Made by a program: the position numbers and the translations under genes. From Polaromonas sp. (GTDB taxonomy: Bacteria; Pseudomonadota; Gammaproteobacteria; Burkholderiales; Burkholderiaceae_C): 64,000 nucleotides of DNA. The first letter of the stretch is position 1. Every line of letters begins with the position of its first letter. The notes beneath the pieces were generated by a model, which saw only the letters and a program-made list of their open reading frames with translations, did not search any database and was not told the DNA's origin. Of this stretch, positions 19,422-35,369 are shown in pieces. Location: NCBI GenBank assembly GCA_030655515.1, contig JAURVI010000010.1:1-64000 (forward strand), written 5' to 3'.

Positions 19422-20020
19422 GTTAGCCACTCGATTTGAAAATCATGCGCGGGCCGTGGTTTATGGTGGCGACTGCCTGAAGTTGTTGCGTGATGTTCCT
19501 GACGAGTCGGTCCAACCGGTTGACTTCGCCGCCCTACAACATTGGCAAGCCCTACGAAACCAAGCTCAGTCTCAAAGAGTACGTGACGCAACAGGAAGAA
19601 GTCATTGAGGCGTGTGAGCGTGTGCTGGCACCCACGGGAAGCATTTGCTGGCAGGTCGGGAACTACGTGGATAAAGGACAAATAACGCCGCTCGACATTG
19701 TTCTCTATCCAGTCTTTGAGCGCTTTGTTTTGTCGCTGACCGATGTCAACGACTGGGTGTTAGGGCTACGCTGAATAAGTCCGTTCGCGTTGAGCCTGTC
19801 GAAACGCTGCCCTTGCAAATCAACAACTTGCGAAGGACTTCGACAGGCTCAGTCCGAACGGGGAGACTTATTCAGCATTGCGTTAAAGCATGGCCGCCGG
19901 GGGATGGGCGCAGAACTTGCCCAGGACTATGCGCAGATTGCCAAAAACAGAATCAAGGAGCAATTGGCCGGACGCCTGGAGACGCGGCCCATGAACAAGC
20001 CTGTTTTTGATCCAGAAACG
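19422..20020 (+). pseudogene. decayed DNA methyltransferase (N-terminal and C-terminal pieces with internal deletion and frameshift)
   Basis: ARAVVYGGDCLKLLRDVPDESVQ, then in another frame TSPPYNIGKPYE..ICWQVGNYVDKGQITPLDIVLYPVFERF, a repeat element, then IALKHGRRGMGAELAQDYAQIAKNRI. Confidence 0.75.
19770..19876. repeat. REPIN/MITE-like element, 107 bp, perfect 12-bp terminal inverted repeats
   Basis: GCTGAATAAGTC ... GACTTATTCAGC flanking internal arms gttgagcctgtcgaa / ttcgacaggctcag; located inside the methyltransferase remnant. Confidence 0.8.
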
Positions 20021-20168
20021 GCCGGGCGCTCACTGGTGACCAATCCGTGGAAAGAACCGGGTGTGTCTCAGACGCAGCTCCAATTGATGCAGGCGCGCGC
20101 TCTTTATGGGGTGGCAGCTATGTGCAGGCCATCTTAATGCGCGATGTGTGTAATGAAGGAGACAAAGC

Positions 20169-20591
20169 ATGCCCATCACCAAAGGATTCCGCGCCCTCGT
20201 CGATGAAGCCATGGCCCAGGTCACCACCTATTCGGTCGCCGAAGTCCAGGCCCGGCTGACGGACCCGCAGGTGCAGATCGTTGACATCCGCGACGTGCGC
20301 GAACTCGCAGGCGGCACGGTGGTGGGCGCCTTTCATGCACCCCGTGGCATGCTGGAGTTCTGGGTCGATCCCGCCTCGCCGTACCACAAGAGTCTGTTTG
20401 CCGACGAAGGCAAGGAGTTCATCCTGTTCTGCGGCGCCGGCTGGCGCAGTGCGCTGGCTGCCAAGACTTTGCAGGAGATGGGCATGAGCAACGTCGCCCA
20501 CATCGACGGTGGTTATGCCGAATGGCTCAAGCAGGGCGCGCCGACCGAAACGCTCGAAGACCGGGAAAAGCGCAAGGCCAGGAAGGGTTGA
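20169..20591 (+). CDS. rhodanese-like domain protein
   Basis: VQIVDIRDVRELAGGTVVGAFHAPRG...ILFCGAGWRSALAAKTLQEMG. Confidence 0.88.
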   Translation: MPITKGFRALVDEAMAQVTTYSVAEVQARLTDPQVQIVDIRDVRELAGGTVVGAFHAPRGMLEFWVDPASPYHKSLFADEGKEFILFCGAGWRSALAAKTLQEMGMSNVAHIDGGYAEWLKQGAPTETLEDREKRKARKG

Positions 20592-21007
20592 TGCCGCAGG
20601 TATTGCCCGCCCAACCTTGTCCCTGTGGTCGCCTGGGACCATCGAAAAAGCCACTGGTGCTTGGCAATTGCTGCGGCCGCTTCGTGGGCGACTTCGCCCA
20701 AACACCGGCGCCCGATGCCCAAGCGCTGATGCGCTCGCGTTACACCGCCTTTGTGCTGGAACGGGCCGACTACCTGCTGGCCACCTGGCACGCCAGCCGC
20801 CGCCCGGCCCAACTGGCGTTTGACTCCGGCGTGAAGTGGCTGGGGCTGGACGTGCGGCAGCATCGCCAACTGGACGCCACCCATGCAGAAGTCGAATTTG
20901 TCGCCCGGCAAAAAAGCCCAGGCAGTCCGGCTGTCCGCCTGCACGAGCGCAGCCGCTTCGTGCATGAGGCAGGCCGTTGGCACTATGTGGACGGCGATCT
21001 GCTGTGA
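20592..21007 (+). CDS. YchJ/UPF0225 family protein
   Basis: CPCGRLGPSKKPLVLGNCCGRF, PDAQALMRSRYTAFVLERADYLLATWH, RSRFVHEAGRWHYVDGD. Confidence 0.85.
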
Positions 21008-21046
21008 GGTGTGGTGAAAAGTTATCCTACCCCCTATTTCATGTGT

Positions 21047-21070
21047 GCAAGCAGCTATTGAATCAGTAGC
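21047..21070. repeat. GCAAGCA-GCTATTG-hairpin repeat, intergenic copy
   Basis: gcaagcagctattgaatcagtagc; same core as 5147 and 43632. Confidence 0.75.
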
Positions 21071-21163
21071 AAAACGGTAACCCGGATTCACGAACTGTAC
21101 GAAGGGCGCATCGCCTGCGCCTCCGGGGCGGACCGGTTCAAGGGTGGAGTTGCAACTGGAAAA

Positions 21164-21448
21164 GTGCGGACTGATGCCCTCGCAGAGAACAATAGCGCCG
21201 TCGAAATGATGGGCGACGACAAGCTCAAACTCATCGCTCACGAGTTGTTGGTCAGCCTGCGCGAGAACGTGTCCGTCGATTGGGCTCATCGTGATTCGGC
21301 CAGGGCGCGGATGCGGGTGCTGGTAAAGCGCATTCTGCGCAAATACGGCTTCCCGCCTGACCTGCAGGACGCCGCCGTCCAAACCGTACTTCAGCAGGCC
21401 GAGGCCCTATCTTCAGGGTGGAACGTAAGTCGGGTGGACTTGCGGTAA
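21164..21448 (+). pseudogene. C-terminal fragment of a type I restriction enzyme R subunit (HsdR)
   Basis: [64 protein letters not shown]; no ATPase/nuclease part upstream. Confidence 0.7.
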
Positions 21449-22492
21449 TTGCCGACCCCCCCGAAATTCTCCAGGGGAGGCTCCCGTCCACTCCCGAAAC
21501 GCCCGCATAAAACTCTTTTCATTCCGAAATCCCGCCGCCGCTGCAATTTGCTTCAATGGCTTGTCACTGCGGTTCAATAAATCTTTTGCGCGCTCAAATC
21601 GCACCTCATCCTTCAATTTCTGTAGCGACGCACCTTCTTCCTTCAGTTGTCGGTGCAGTGTGCGCGCAGACATGTGCAGCAGACTGGCAATGCCTTCTGC
21701 GCTATGCGTGTCGGCGGGGTTGGCCGTAAGCGTCTGCCGTACCTGCTGCACCAGCAGGCGGTCGCGTCGGTATTGCAGCACCGTGAGCGGCAGGGCGCGC
21801 TGCAGCATCTGTCGCAGCGCCTTTTCGTCGCGGCGCAGGGGCAGGGCCAGGTAGCGCGCGTCGAACCGGATTTCGGCCTGCGCGGCGCCAAAGCGCAGTG
21901 GGCCGGGGAACATGTGCTGGTAGGCGTCGGCATGCGGCGGTGCGGCAAAGGGAAAGCGTGCGCCCTGCAGCGGAATGCGTGAGGCGATGTACCAGCAGGC
22001 CAGGCCGTGGATGTTGCGCAGCACATGGACCAGGCAGAACTCGCGCTGTCCTTGACCATGGCGGCCCAGGTCGGCGCGCTCCTCGATCACGATGGCCGCG
22101 CTGTCGCCGGTGGTCGCCAGCTTGAGGTGAATGTCGTCGGCCAGCAGCGCGTGGTGGCGGCACCAGCGTTTGAGTGCCACGCCCAGGTTGGGCGCGCTGA
22201 GCGAGGCTCTTGCCAGCATGCCGTAGCTGCCCCAGGGCAGCCGGCGGCTGAAAGCGCCCAGCACTTCGTCGTCCAGTTCCTGCATGGCCGCGCCGGACAG
22301 CACTTCCATCTGCCGTGCGGTGATGTGTCCGTCGGCTTGCCGTAGATCGGCTGGCGTGATCTGTGCCAGCTTGAGGGCTTTGACTGGGCTCTGTTTATAA
22401 CGCGGGTAAGCCGCGACGATGGCACGGGCAAAGGCCATGGGCGTGGCAGCGGCGGGCTGGCCCGTGAGGGCGGACGAGGTGCGGGTGGGCAT
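21413..22492 (-). CDS. AraC-family transcriptional regulator
   Basis: C-terminal [81 protein letters not shown]. Confidence 0.85.
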   Translation of the reverse strand: MPTRTSSALTGQPAAATPMAFARAIVAAYPRYKQSPVKALKLAQITPADLRQADGHITARQMEVLSGAAMQELDDEVLGAFSRRLPWGSYGMLARASLSAPNLGVALKRWCRHHALLADDIHLKLATTGDSAAIVIEERADLGRHGQGQREFCLVHVLRNIHGLACWYIASRIPLQGARFPFAAPPHADAYQHMFPGPLRFGAAQAEIRFDARYLALPLRRDEKALRQMLQRALPLTVLQYRRDRLLVQQVRQTLTANPADTHSAEGIASLLHMSARTLHRQLKEEGASLQKLKDEVRFERAKDLLNRSDKPLKQIAAAAGFRNEKSFMRAFREWTGASPGEFRGGRQLPQVHPTYVPP

Positions 22493-22625
22493 GGGTCGAG
22501 TTTGCGGTAAGCTGGCACGATTTGCAACCTGCGTGGCAGGCGTTCGGCGTCTTTTGCGCCTAAGCTGCCGTATTGGCGTTAAGGTGTGGTCCATGCGCGG
22601 CCGCCAGCGCCGCTGTGAGGAATTC

Positions 22626-24260
22626 ATGCCCGTTCTGGAGACAAAACTCAACGCCCGATCCGCCGACTTCCAGGCCAACGCCGCCGCCATGCGCGCGCTG
22701 GTTGATGATCTGCGGGTGCAGGTAGCCAAAGCCGCCGCCGGCGGTGGTGAAGCGGCGCGCGCCAAACACATGGCGCGCGGCAAGCTGCCGCCGCGCGAGC
22801 GGGTGCAGATGCTGCTTGACCCCGGCACGCCGTTTCTGGAGCTGGCCCCGCTGGCCGCCCACGCGATGTACCCGGACAAGGATGGCAGCGACAGCGCGCC
22901 CTGTGCCGGCGTGATCACCGGCATCGGCCGTGTCAGCGGGGTCGACTGCCTGATTGTGTGCAACGACGCCACGGTCAAGGGGGGCACCTACTACCCGATG
23001 ACGGTCAAAAAACATTTGCGGGCGCAGGAAGTCGCGCAGCAGAACCGGCTGCCCTGCATTTACCTGGTCGATTCGGGCGGCGCCAACCTGCCCAACCAGG
23101 ACGACGTGTTTCCTGACCGCGAGCATTTTGGCCGCATCTTTTACAACCAGGCCAACATGAGCGCGCAAGGCATCGCGCAGATCGCGGTCGTCATGGGCAG
23201 TTGCACGGCAGGCGGGGCCTATATGCCGGCGATGAGCGACGAGACCATCATCGTCAAGAACCAGGGCACGATTTTCCTGGGCGGCCCGCCGCTGGTGAAG
23301 GCGGCCACCGGCGAGATCGTGACCGCCGAAGACCTGGGCGGCGGCGATGTGCATACCCGTCTGTCCGGCGTGGCCGACCACCTGGCGCAAAACGATGCCC
23401 ATGCGCTGGCGTTGGCCCGTTCGGCGGTTGCCAACCTGAACGCGAATTTCAATCGAAAAGTCCCTGCCAACCTGACTGATCGTGCAGTACGTGCTCCTGA
23501 GTACGAAGCAGACGAGATTTACGGCATTGTCCCCGCCGATACCCGCAAGCCTTATGACGTGCGCGAAATCATTGCCCGCGTCGTCGATGGCAGCGAGTTC
23601 GACGAGTTCAAGGCGCGCTTCGGCACGACGCTGGTGACCGGCTTTGCACGCATCGAAGGCATGCCGGTGGGCATCATCGCCAACAACGGCATTTTGTTCA
23701 GCGAGTCGGCGCAAAAAGGCGCGCACTTCATCGAACTTTGCTGTCAACGGAAAATCCCGCTGGTGTTTCTGCAGAACATCACCGGTTTCATGGTCGGCCG
23801 CAAGTACGAGGCCGAGGGTATTGCGCGCCATGGCGCCAAGCTGGTGATGGCCGTGGCCACCGCCCAGGTGCCCAAGTTCACCATCATCATCGGCGGCAGT
23901 TTCGGCGCCGGCAACTACGGCATGTGCGGCCGCGCTTACAGCCCGCGCTTTTTATGGATGTGGCCGAACGCGCGTATTTGTGTGATGGGCGGCGAGCAGG
24001 CCTCGTCGGTGCTGGCCAGCGTGCGGCGCGACGCGATCGAGGCCAAGGGCGGGCAGTGGAGCGCCGAAGAGGAGAAAGCTTTCAAGCAACCGATGCTCGA
24101 CCAGTTCGACCACCAGTCCCGCCCTTATTACTCCAGTGCGCGCCTGTGGGACGACGGGGTCATCGACCCGGCCGACACGCGGCGCGTGCTGGCGCTCGGG
24201 CTGCGTGCCAGCCTGAACGCCCCGATTCCCGAGCCGCGTTTTGGCGTGTTCCGCATGTAA
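22626..24260 (+). CDS. liuB: methylcrotonyl-CoA carboxylase beta subunit (carboxyltransferase)
   Basis: [72 protein letters not shown]. Confidence 0.93.
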   Translation: MPVLETKLNARSADFQANAAAMRALVDDLRVQVAKAAAGGGEAARAKHMARGKLPPRERVQMLLDPGTPFLELAPLAAHAMYPDKDGSDSAPCAGVITGIGRVSGVDCLIVCNDATVKGGTYYPMTVKKHLRAQEVAQQNRLPCIYLVDSGGANLPNQDDVFPDREHFGRIFYNQANMSAQGIAQIAVVMGSCTAGGAYMPAMSDETIIVKNQGTIFLGGPPLVKAATGEIVTAEDLGGGDVHTRLSGVADHLAQNDAHALALARSAVANLNANFNRKVPANLTDRAVRAPEYEADEIYGIVPADTRKPYDVREIIARVVDGSEFDEFKARFGTTLVTGFARIEGMPVGIIANNGILFSESAQKGAHFIELCCQRKIPLVFLQNITGFMVGRKYEAEGIARHGAKLVMAVATAQVPKFTIIIGGSFGAGNYGMCGRAYSPRFLWMWPNARICVMGGEQASSVLASVRRDAIEAKGGQWSAEEEKAFKQPMLDQFDHQSRPYYSSARLWDDGVIDPADTRRVLALGLRASLNAPIPEPRFGVFRM

Positions 24261-24312
24261 GGGAACCGATGATTGCCAACACCCGCTTCAACATTCACGA
24301 CCGCGCCCGGCA

Positions 24313-24499
24313 TGCGTGCGGCGGCGATTACACCGCGAGACACCACCATGTTTAAAAAAATACTGATTGCCAATCGCGGTGACCAGCCGCGAAGCGGCGC
24401 AGCAGCGAAGCTAAATTGCATGGCGCGCGAAGCGTGCGCAGGCGATTACACCGCGAGACACCACCATGTTTAAAAAAATACTGATTGCCAATCGCGGTG
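24313..24499. repeat. ~69-bp direct repeat (118-bp spacing) duplicating the mccA translation start
   Basis: gcgattacaccgcgagacaccaccatgtttaaaaaaatactgattgccaatcgcggtga occurs at 24322-24381 and again at 24440-24499; first ATG 24348, second ATG 24466. Confidence 0.9.
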
Positions 24500-26529
24500 A
24501 AATCGCCTGCCGCGTGGCAGCAACCGCCAGGCGCATGGCGATCCAGACCGTGGCGGTGTATTCGGACGCAGACGCCGGCGCCAAACATGTCAGCGTGTGC
24601 GACGAGGCGATTCACATCGGCGGCAGCGCGCCCAAAGACAGCTACCTGTGCTGGAAAAAAATCATCGCCGCGGCCCAGGCCACAGGTGCCGAGGCCATCC
24701 ATCCGGGCTACGGGTTTCTGAGCGAGAACGAAGAGTTCGCGCAAGCCTGCGCCGACGCCGGCCTGGTCTTCATCGGCCCGCCCGCGTCGGCCATCAAGGC
24801 CATGGGCCTGAAGGCAGAGTCCAAGCAACTGATGGAAAAAGCCGGCGTGCCGCTGGTGCCGGGCTACCACGGCAGCGACCAGGATCCGGCCATGCTCCAG
24901 CACGAGGCCAACCGCATCGGTTACCCGGTGCTGATCAAGGCCAGCGCGGGCGGCGGCGGCAAAGGCATGCGGGTGGTGGACCAGGCGGCGGACTTCGGGG
25001 CCGCGCTCGCCTCCTGCCAGCGCGAGGCGCGCAACAGTTTTGGCAGCGACGCGGTGCTGATTGAAAAATACGTGCAGCGCCCGCGCCACATCGAGATCCA
25101 GGTATTTGGCGACACCCACGGCAATTACGTCTATCTGTTTGAGCGCGATTGCTCGGTGCAGCGGCGTCATCAGAAGGTGCTGGAAGAAGCGCCGGCGCCC
25201 GGCATGACGCCCGAGATGCGCCAGCAGATGGGCCTGGCCGCTGTCGCGGCGGCGCGCGCCGTGCATTATGTGGGCGCAGGCACGGTGGAATTCATCGTCG
25301 AGCAGCCGATTAAAGAGCATTTTTCCGACGGGCCACCCTTAGGAAAAATAGCCCCCTCGGGGGGCAGCGCAGCACACGAAGTGGCAAGCGTGGGGGCCTT
25401 TTTCTTCATGGAGATGAACACCCGCCTGCAAGTGGAGCATCCGGTGACTGAAGCGATTACCGGGCTGGATTTGGTGGCGTGGCAACTGCGTGTCGCGTCG
25501 GGCGAGAAGCTGCCGCTGACGCAAGACCAATTGCGCATTCACGGCCACGCCATCGAGGCCCGTATTTGCGCCGAAAACCCGGATAACAACTTCCTGCCGG
25601 CCACCGGCACCCTGCATGTCTATGGCCTGCCGCCGTGCGTTTCTTTCGAGCAGGGCCCGGTGCGTGTGGATGCCGGCGTGCGCGAAGGCGATGTGATCTC
25701 GCCGTTTTACGACTCGATGATCGCCAAGCTGATCGTGCATGGCGATACCCGCGAACAGGCGCTGGCGCGCATGGATGAAGCGCTGGCGGAACTGCACATC
25801 GTGGGTCTGTCTACCAATGTGCAGTTTTTGCGCCATGTGGTGCAAAGCCGCTCGTTTGCCGGGGCCGATCTCGATACCGCGCTGATTCCGCGCGAGCAGG
25901 CGGTGCTGTTCCATCAGGAAAAGCTCGGCCTGCCCGCTGCTGCTGCTGCCGCCGTGGCGCTGACCTTGCTGGAGGAAAAAGCGCAGGAGACGGCCGACCC
26001 CTTCAGCAAAAGGGACGGCTGGCGCTCCCATGGCCTGACGCTGCGGCGCTTCGAGTTCGAGTTTCATGGCGAGTCTGTGCAGGCCGAGCTGACCTACCTG
26101 CATGACGGCGCGTTGCACCTGGCCGCCGGCGGCCAGGACGGCCCGCTGGTTTTTTCGCGCGGAGAGGCCGCGATGGACCTCCAGTTTGGCGGGCAGCGGT
26201 TCAGCGCAAACATCTACCGCCGTGGCGAGACGGTGCATGTGTTCGCCCGCCAGGGCGCGACCCAGATCACGGTGATTGACCGGCTGGCGCATGCCGGGGA
26301 AAGCCATGGCGAAGCCGGCCGCCTGACTGCGCCCATGCCCGGCAAGGTCGTGTCCTTCGCGGTAAAGGCCGGCGACAAGGTCAGCAAAGGCCAGGCGCTG
26401 GCAGTGATGGAGGCGATGAAGATGGAGCACACGATTGCCGCGCCGGCCGACGGTGTGGTGCAGGAGCTGCTGTACGCTCTCGGCGACCAGGTCGCCGAAG
26501 GGGCGGAACTCTTGACGATGACCGCCTGA
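24466..26529 (+). CDS. liuD: methylcrotonyl-CoA carboxylase alpha subunit (biotin carboxylase + BCCP), with in-frame repeat insertion
   Basis: MFKKILIANRGEIACRVAATARRM, HPGYGFLSENEEFAQ, FMEMNTRLQVEHPVTE, VMEAMKMEHTI biotinyl motif. Confidence 0.93.
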   Translation: MFKKILIANRGEIACRVAATARRMAIQTVAVYSDADAGAKHVSVCDEAIHIGGSAPKDSYLCWKKIIAAAQATGAEAIHPGYGFLSENEEFAQACADAGLVFIGPPASAIKAMGLKAESKQLMEKAGVPLVPGYHGSDQDPAMLQHEANRIGYPVLIKASAGGGGKGMRVVDQAADFGAALASCQREARNSFGSDAVLIEKYVQRPRHIEIQVFGDTHGNYVYLFERDCSVQRRHQKVLEEAPAPGMTPEMRQQMGLAAVAAARAVHYVGAGTVEFIVEQPIKEHFSDGPPLGKIAPSGGSAAHEVASVGAFFFMEMNTRLQVEHPVTEAITGLDLVAWQLRVASGEKLPLTQDQLRIHGHAIEARICAENPDNNFLPATGTLHVYGLPPCVSFEQGPVRVDAGVREGDVISPFYDSMIAKLIVHGDTREQALARMDEALAELHIVGLSTNVQFLRHVVQSRSFAGADLDTALIPREQAVLFHQEKLGLPAAAAAAVALTLLEEKAQETADPFSKRDGWRSHGLTLRRFEFEFHGESVQAELTYLHDGALHLAAGGQDGPLVFSRGEAAMDLQFGGQRFSANIYRRGETVHVFARQGATQITVIDRLAHAGESHGEAGRLTAPMPGKVVSFAVKAGDKVSKGQALAVMEAMKMEHTIAAPADGVVQELLYALGDQVAEGAELLTMTA
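25321..25398. repeat. GPP-type palindromic repeat inside mccA/liuD
   Basis: [26 protein letters not shown] in frame between EFIVEQPIKEH and FFFMEMNTRLQ. Confidence 0.85.
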
Positions 26530-26757
26530 CAAGCTGCCGCAGGACGCGATGCCGGATGTTTTTCGCACTGAACCGCTGCCGGCTGCGCATCCCTTCTGGC
26601 AGCATCTTAAAATGACCGTCACGCCGCCCACCTCGGCCCGTACCCTGCGCGAGGAAAGCATGGGGCAGACAACAGGCAAGATGGCGGCACTGCAAGGGCG
26701 GGCAAGCCATTTCCAGCCTTCCCGGTGCGGTTAATCCAAACAAAGGATACTGATATC

Positions 26758-27666
26758 GTGTCACTCCCCTCCAAAGTCAAACTCGTCGATGTCGGTCCGC
26801 GCGACGGCCTGCAAAATGAAAAGCAGCCGGTGCCTGCCGCCGTCAAGATCGAGCTGGTGCATAGGCTGCAGGATGCCGGCCTCACCGAGATCGAAGTCAC
26901 CAGTTTTGTGTCGCCCAAATGGGTGCCGCAGATGGCTGACAACGCGGAGGTCATGGCCGGTATCAGGCGCAAGCCGGGTGTGCGTTACTCGGTGCTGACG
27001 CCCAATATGCAGGGCTTCGAGGCGGCGGTGTTGTCAAAACCCGATGAGGTGGTGGTGTTTGCCGCGGCCAGCGAAGCCTTCAGCCAGCGCAACATCAACT
27101 GCTCGATCGCCGAAAGCATCGAGCGCTTCCGGCCGGTGGTCGAAGCGGCCAGGGCACGCAACATTTATGTGCGTGGCGCGATCTCCTGCGCCGTGGGCTG
27201 CCCTTACGAGGGCGAGGTGGCGCCGGAGCGGGTCGAGCTGGTGGCGCGTCTGCTGAAGGACATCGGTGTGCAGCACGCCGGCGTGGCCGACACGGTTGGC
27301 GTAGGCACCCCGCTGAAGGTGCGGCGCGCGATGGAAGCGACGCTGCGGCACTACAGCATCGACGATGTGTCGGGCCATTTTCACGATACCTATGGTCAAG
27401 CGCTGGCCAACACGCTGATCTGCCTGCAAATGGGTATCTGGCAATACGACACCTCGTCCGCCGGCCTGGGCGGCTGCCCCTATGCCAAAGGCGCCACCGG
27501 CAATGTGGCGACCGAAGACGTGGTCTACCTGCTGCAGGGCATGGGCATCGTTACCGGCATTGATCTGGACAAACTGATCGACGCCGGCAAATTCATCAGC
27601 GACTTTCTGGAGCGCAAACCCAATTCACGCGCGGCGACCGCGCTGCTGAACAAAAGGGCGAGTTGA
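26758..27666 (+). CDS. liuE: hydroxymethylglutaryl-CoA lyase
   Basis: VDVGPRDGLQNEKQPVP, ISCAVGCPYEGEVAPERV, HFHDTYGQALAN, GLGGCPYAKGATGNVATEDVVYLLQGMGI; GTG start. Confidence 0.93.
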   Translation: MSLPSKVKLVDVGPRDGLQNEKQPVPAAVKIELVHRLQDAGLTEIEVTSFVSPKWVPQMADNAEVMAGIRRKPGVRYSVLTPNMQGFEAAVLSKPDEVVVFAAASEAFSQRNINCSIAESIERFRPVVEAARARNIYVRGAISCAVGCPYEGEVAPERVELVARLLKDIGVQHAGVADTVGVGTPLKVRRAMEATLRHYSIDDVSGHFHDTYGQALANTLICLQMGIWQYDTSSAGLGGCPYAKGATGNVATEDVVYLLQGMGIVTGIDLDKLIDAGKFISDFLERKPNSRAATALLNKRAS

Positions 27667-27668
27667 AA

Positions 27669-28403
27669 ATGCTGCCAGAAGGCGTCCAGCGCGTGGCCGC
27701 CGTGTTGCAGGCCAAAGGCCACCCGCACTTGCCGCTCATGCTGGACGACGCGGCCCGCACCGCGCAGCAGGCGGCTGACGCGCTGGGCATCGCGTTGGGC
27801 CAGATCGCCAAAAGCATTATTTTTCGCCGCAAACCGGATGATGCAGCGGTACTGGTCATTACCTCGGGCGATCAGCGGGTGGATGAAAAAAAAGTCGAAG
27901 CCCTGGTCTGCCCCGACGGCAAACGGCTGGGCCGCGCCGATGCGGCGTTCGTCAAAATCCGAACCGGTTTTTCGATTGGCGGCGTGTCGCCGCTGGCGCA
28001 TGCCTCAGCGTCCGTCACCCTGATTGACCGGCAGTTGTTTCGCTTTGAAGAGATATGGGCGGCGGCCGGTCATCCGCATGGCGTCTTCAAGCTCAGCCCG
28101 CAGCAACTGCAGGCCTTGACCGGCGCACCGGTTGCCGACGTGGCGGTCGATCCGGTGCAGGAACAGGCAGCGCTGCAAAACGCTATTAATTTAGTCGCTG
28201 CCCGCGTCCATAAAATAAAAAACGAAACCACTAATTTGCCCTCGCCCTGCATCTCCGTGTGCCGAATGAGCGAGGTCAGCGGTTGCTGTGAAGGCTGCTT
28301 TCGGACCCGCGAAGAAATCGCCGGCTGGAGCCAGGCGACGGATGCCGGCAAGCGCGCGGTCTGGAATCTGATCGAGCAGCGCATGGTGGCGCTGCAACCA
28401 TGA
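27669..28403 (+). CDS. YbaK/aminoacyl-tRNA deacylase domain fused to DUF1289 domain
   Basis: N-terminal YbaK/EbsC-type domain; C-terminal LPSPCISVCRMSEVSGCCEGCFRTREEIAGWSQATDAGKRAVW is a DUF1289 signature. Confidence 0.82.
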   Translation: MLPEGVQRVAAVLQAKGHPHLPLMLDDAARTAQQAADALGIALGQIAKSIIFRRKPDDAAVLVITSGDQRVDEKKVEALVCPDGKRLGRADAAFVKIRTGFSIGGVSPLAHASASVTLIDRQLFRFEEIWAAAGHPHGVFKLSPQQLQALTGAPVADVAVDPVQEQAALQNAINLVAARVHKIKNETTNLPSPCISVCRMSEVSGCCEGCFRTREEIAGWSQATDAGKRAVWNLIEQRMVALQP

Positions 28404-28432
28404 GGTTGCACCCCGATCCAGCAGCTACCCGC

Positions 28433-29074
28433 ATGAAACACATCACCTTTTACCTCGATTTCATCTCACCCTACGCCTACCTGGCGTTCGAGAAGCTGCC
28501 GGAAGCCTTGAGGGACATCAGCTACAGCGTGACTTACAAGCCGCTGCTGTTTGCCGGACTGCTGAAACACCATGGGCAACTCGGCCCCGCGGAAATGGCC
28601 GGCAAGCGCGACTGGACTTACCGCCAGGTCCTGTGGCTGGCGCATCAGCAGGGCATGGCGTTGCAGTTGCCTGCCAGCCACCCTTTCAACCCCTTGGCCC
28701 TGTTGCGGCTGGCCGTGGCTTGCGATGCACAAGGCACGCCCAACCGTTATGTTTGCGAAACGCTGTTTCGGCATGTCTGGCGCGGCGGCGCAGAGGCGGT
28801 TGAGCCCCGGCGGCTGGCCGCACTGATTGCGCAACTGGCCCCGCAACGTGATGTCAACGGCGCAGACGTCAAGGCCCAGTTGAAGGGTCACAGCGACGAA
28901 GCGATTGCGCAGGGCGTGTTTGGCGTGCCCACCCTGGCGCTGGATGGCAAGGTGTTCTGGGGTTTCGATGCGCTGCCCATGTTGCGGGCCTATGTGCTGG
29001 GTGATGCCTGGTTTGACGGCCCCGGCTGGGAGGCTGCCAGTCAGTTGGCTGTGGGTGTCTCGCGCCAAAAATAG
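28433..29074 (+). CDS. 2-hydroxychromene-2-carboxylate isomerase family (DsbA-like)
   Basis: ITFYLDFISPYAYLAFEKLP, YKPLLFAGLLKHHGQLGPAEMAGKRDW, GVFGVPTLALDGKVFWGFDALPML. Confidence 0.87.
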   Translation: MKHITFYLDFISPYAYLAFEKLPEALRDISYSVTYKPLLFAGLLKHHGQLGPAEMAGKRDWTYRQVLWLAHQQGMALQLPASHPFNPLALLRLAVACDAQGTPNRYVCETLFRHVWRGGAEAVEPRRLAALIAQLAPQRDVNGADVKAQLKGHSDEAIAQGVFGVPTLALDGKVFWGFDALPMLRAYVLGDAWFDGPGWEAASQLAVGVSRQK

Positions 29075-29206
29075 CTCTGCGTGGCGTAGTCAGCGCATGT
29101 TGACAAGCCGCCGAAGGGTGTTTGCGTCGCTTGTCAGGAGCCGATAAGTTTCTCGCAGGCCCGACAGGCGCCTAGAATGTTTGACCTCTTCAGAAAAGCT
29201 CCATTC

Positions 29207-35302
<6,096 letters not shown>

Positions 35303-35369
35303 AAGGGATGTCGGGAGTAAATGACCTGTTCGGTTTTAAGCAAGTAATCTGTTCGGTGTGAGGAGTGTG

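Noticed and set aside
26549-26734. 61-aa ORF between mccA and HMG-CoA lyase
   Set aside because: No motif or strong RBS; overlaps in antisense by other chance ORFs, so not supported.
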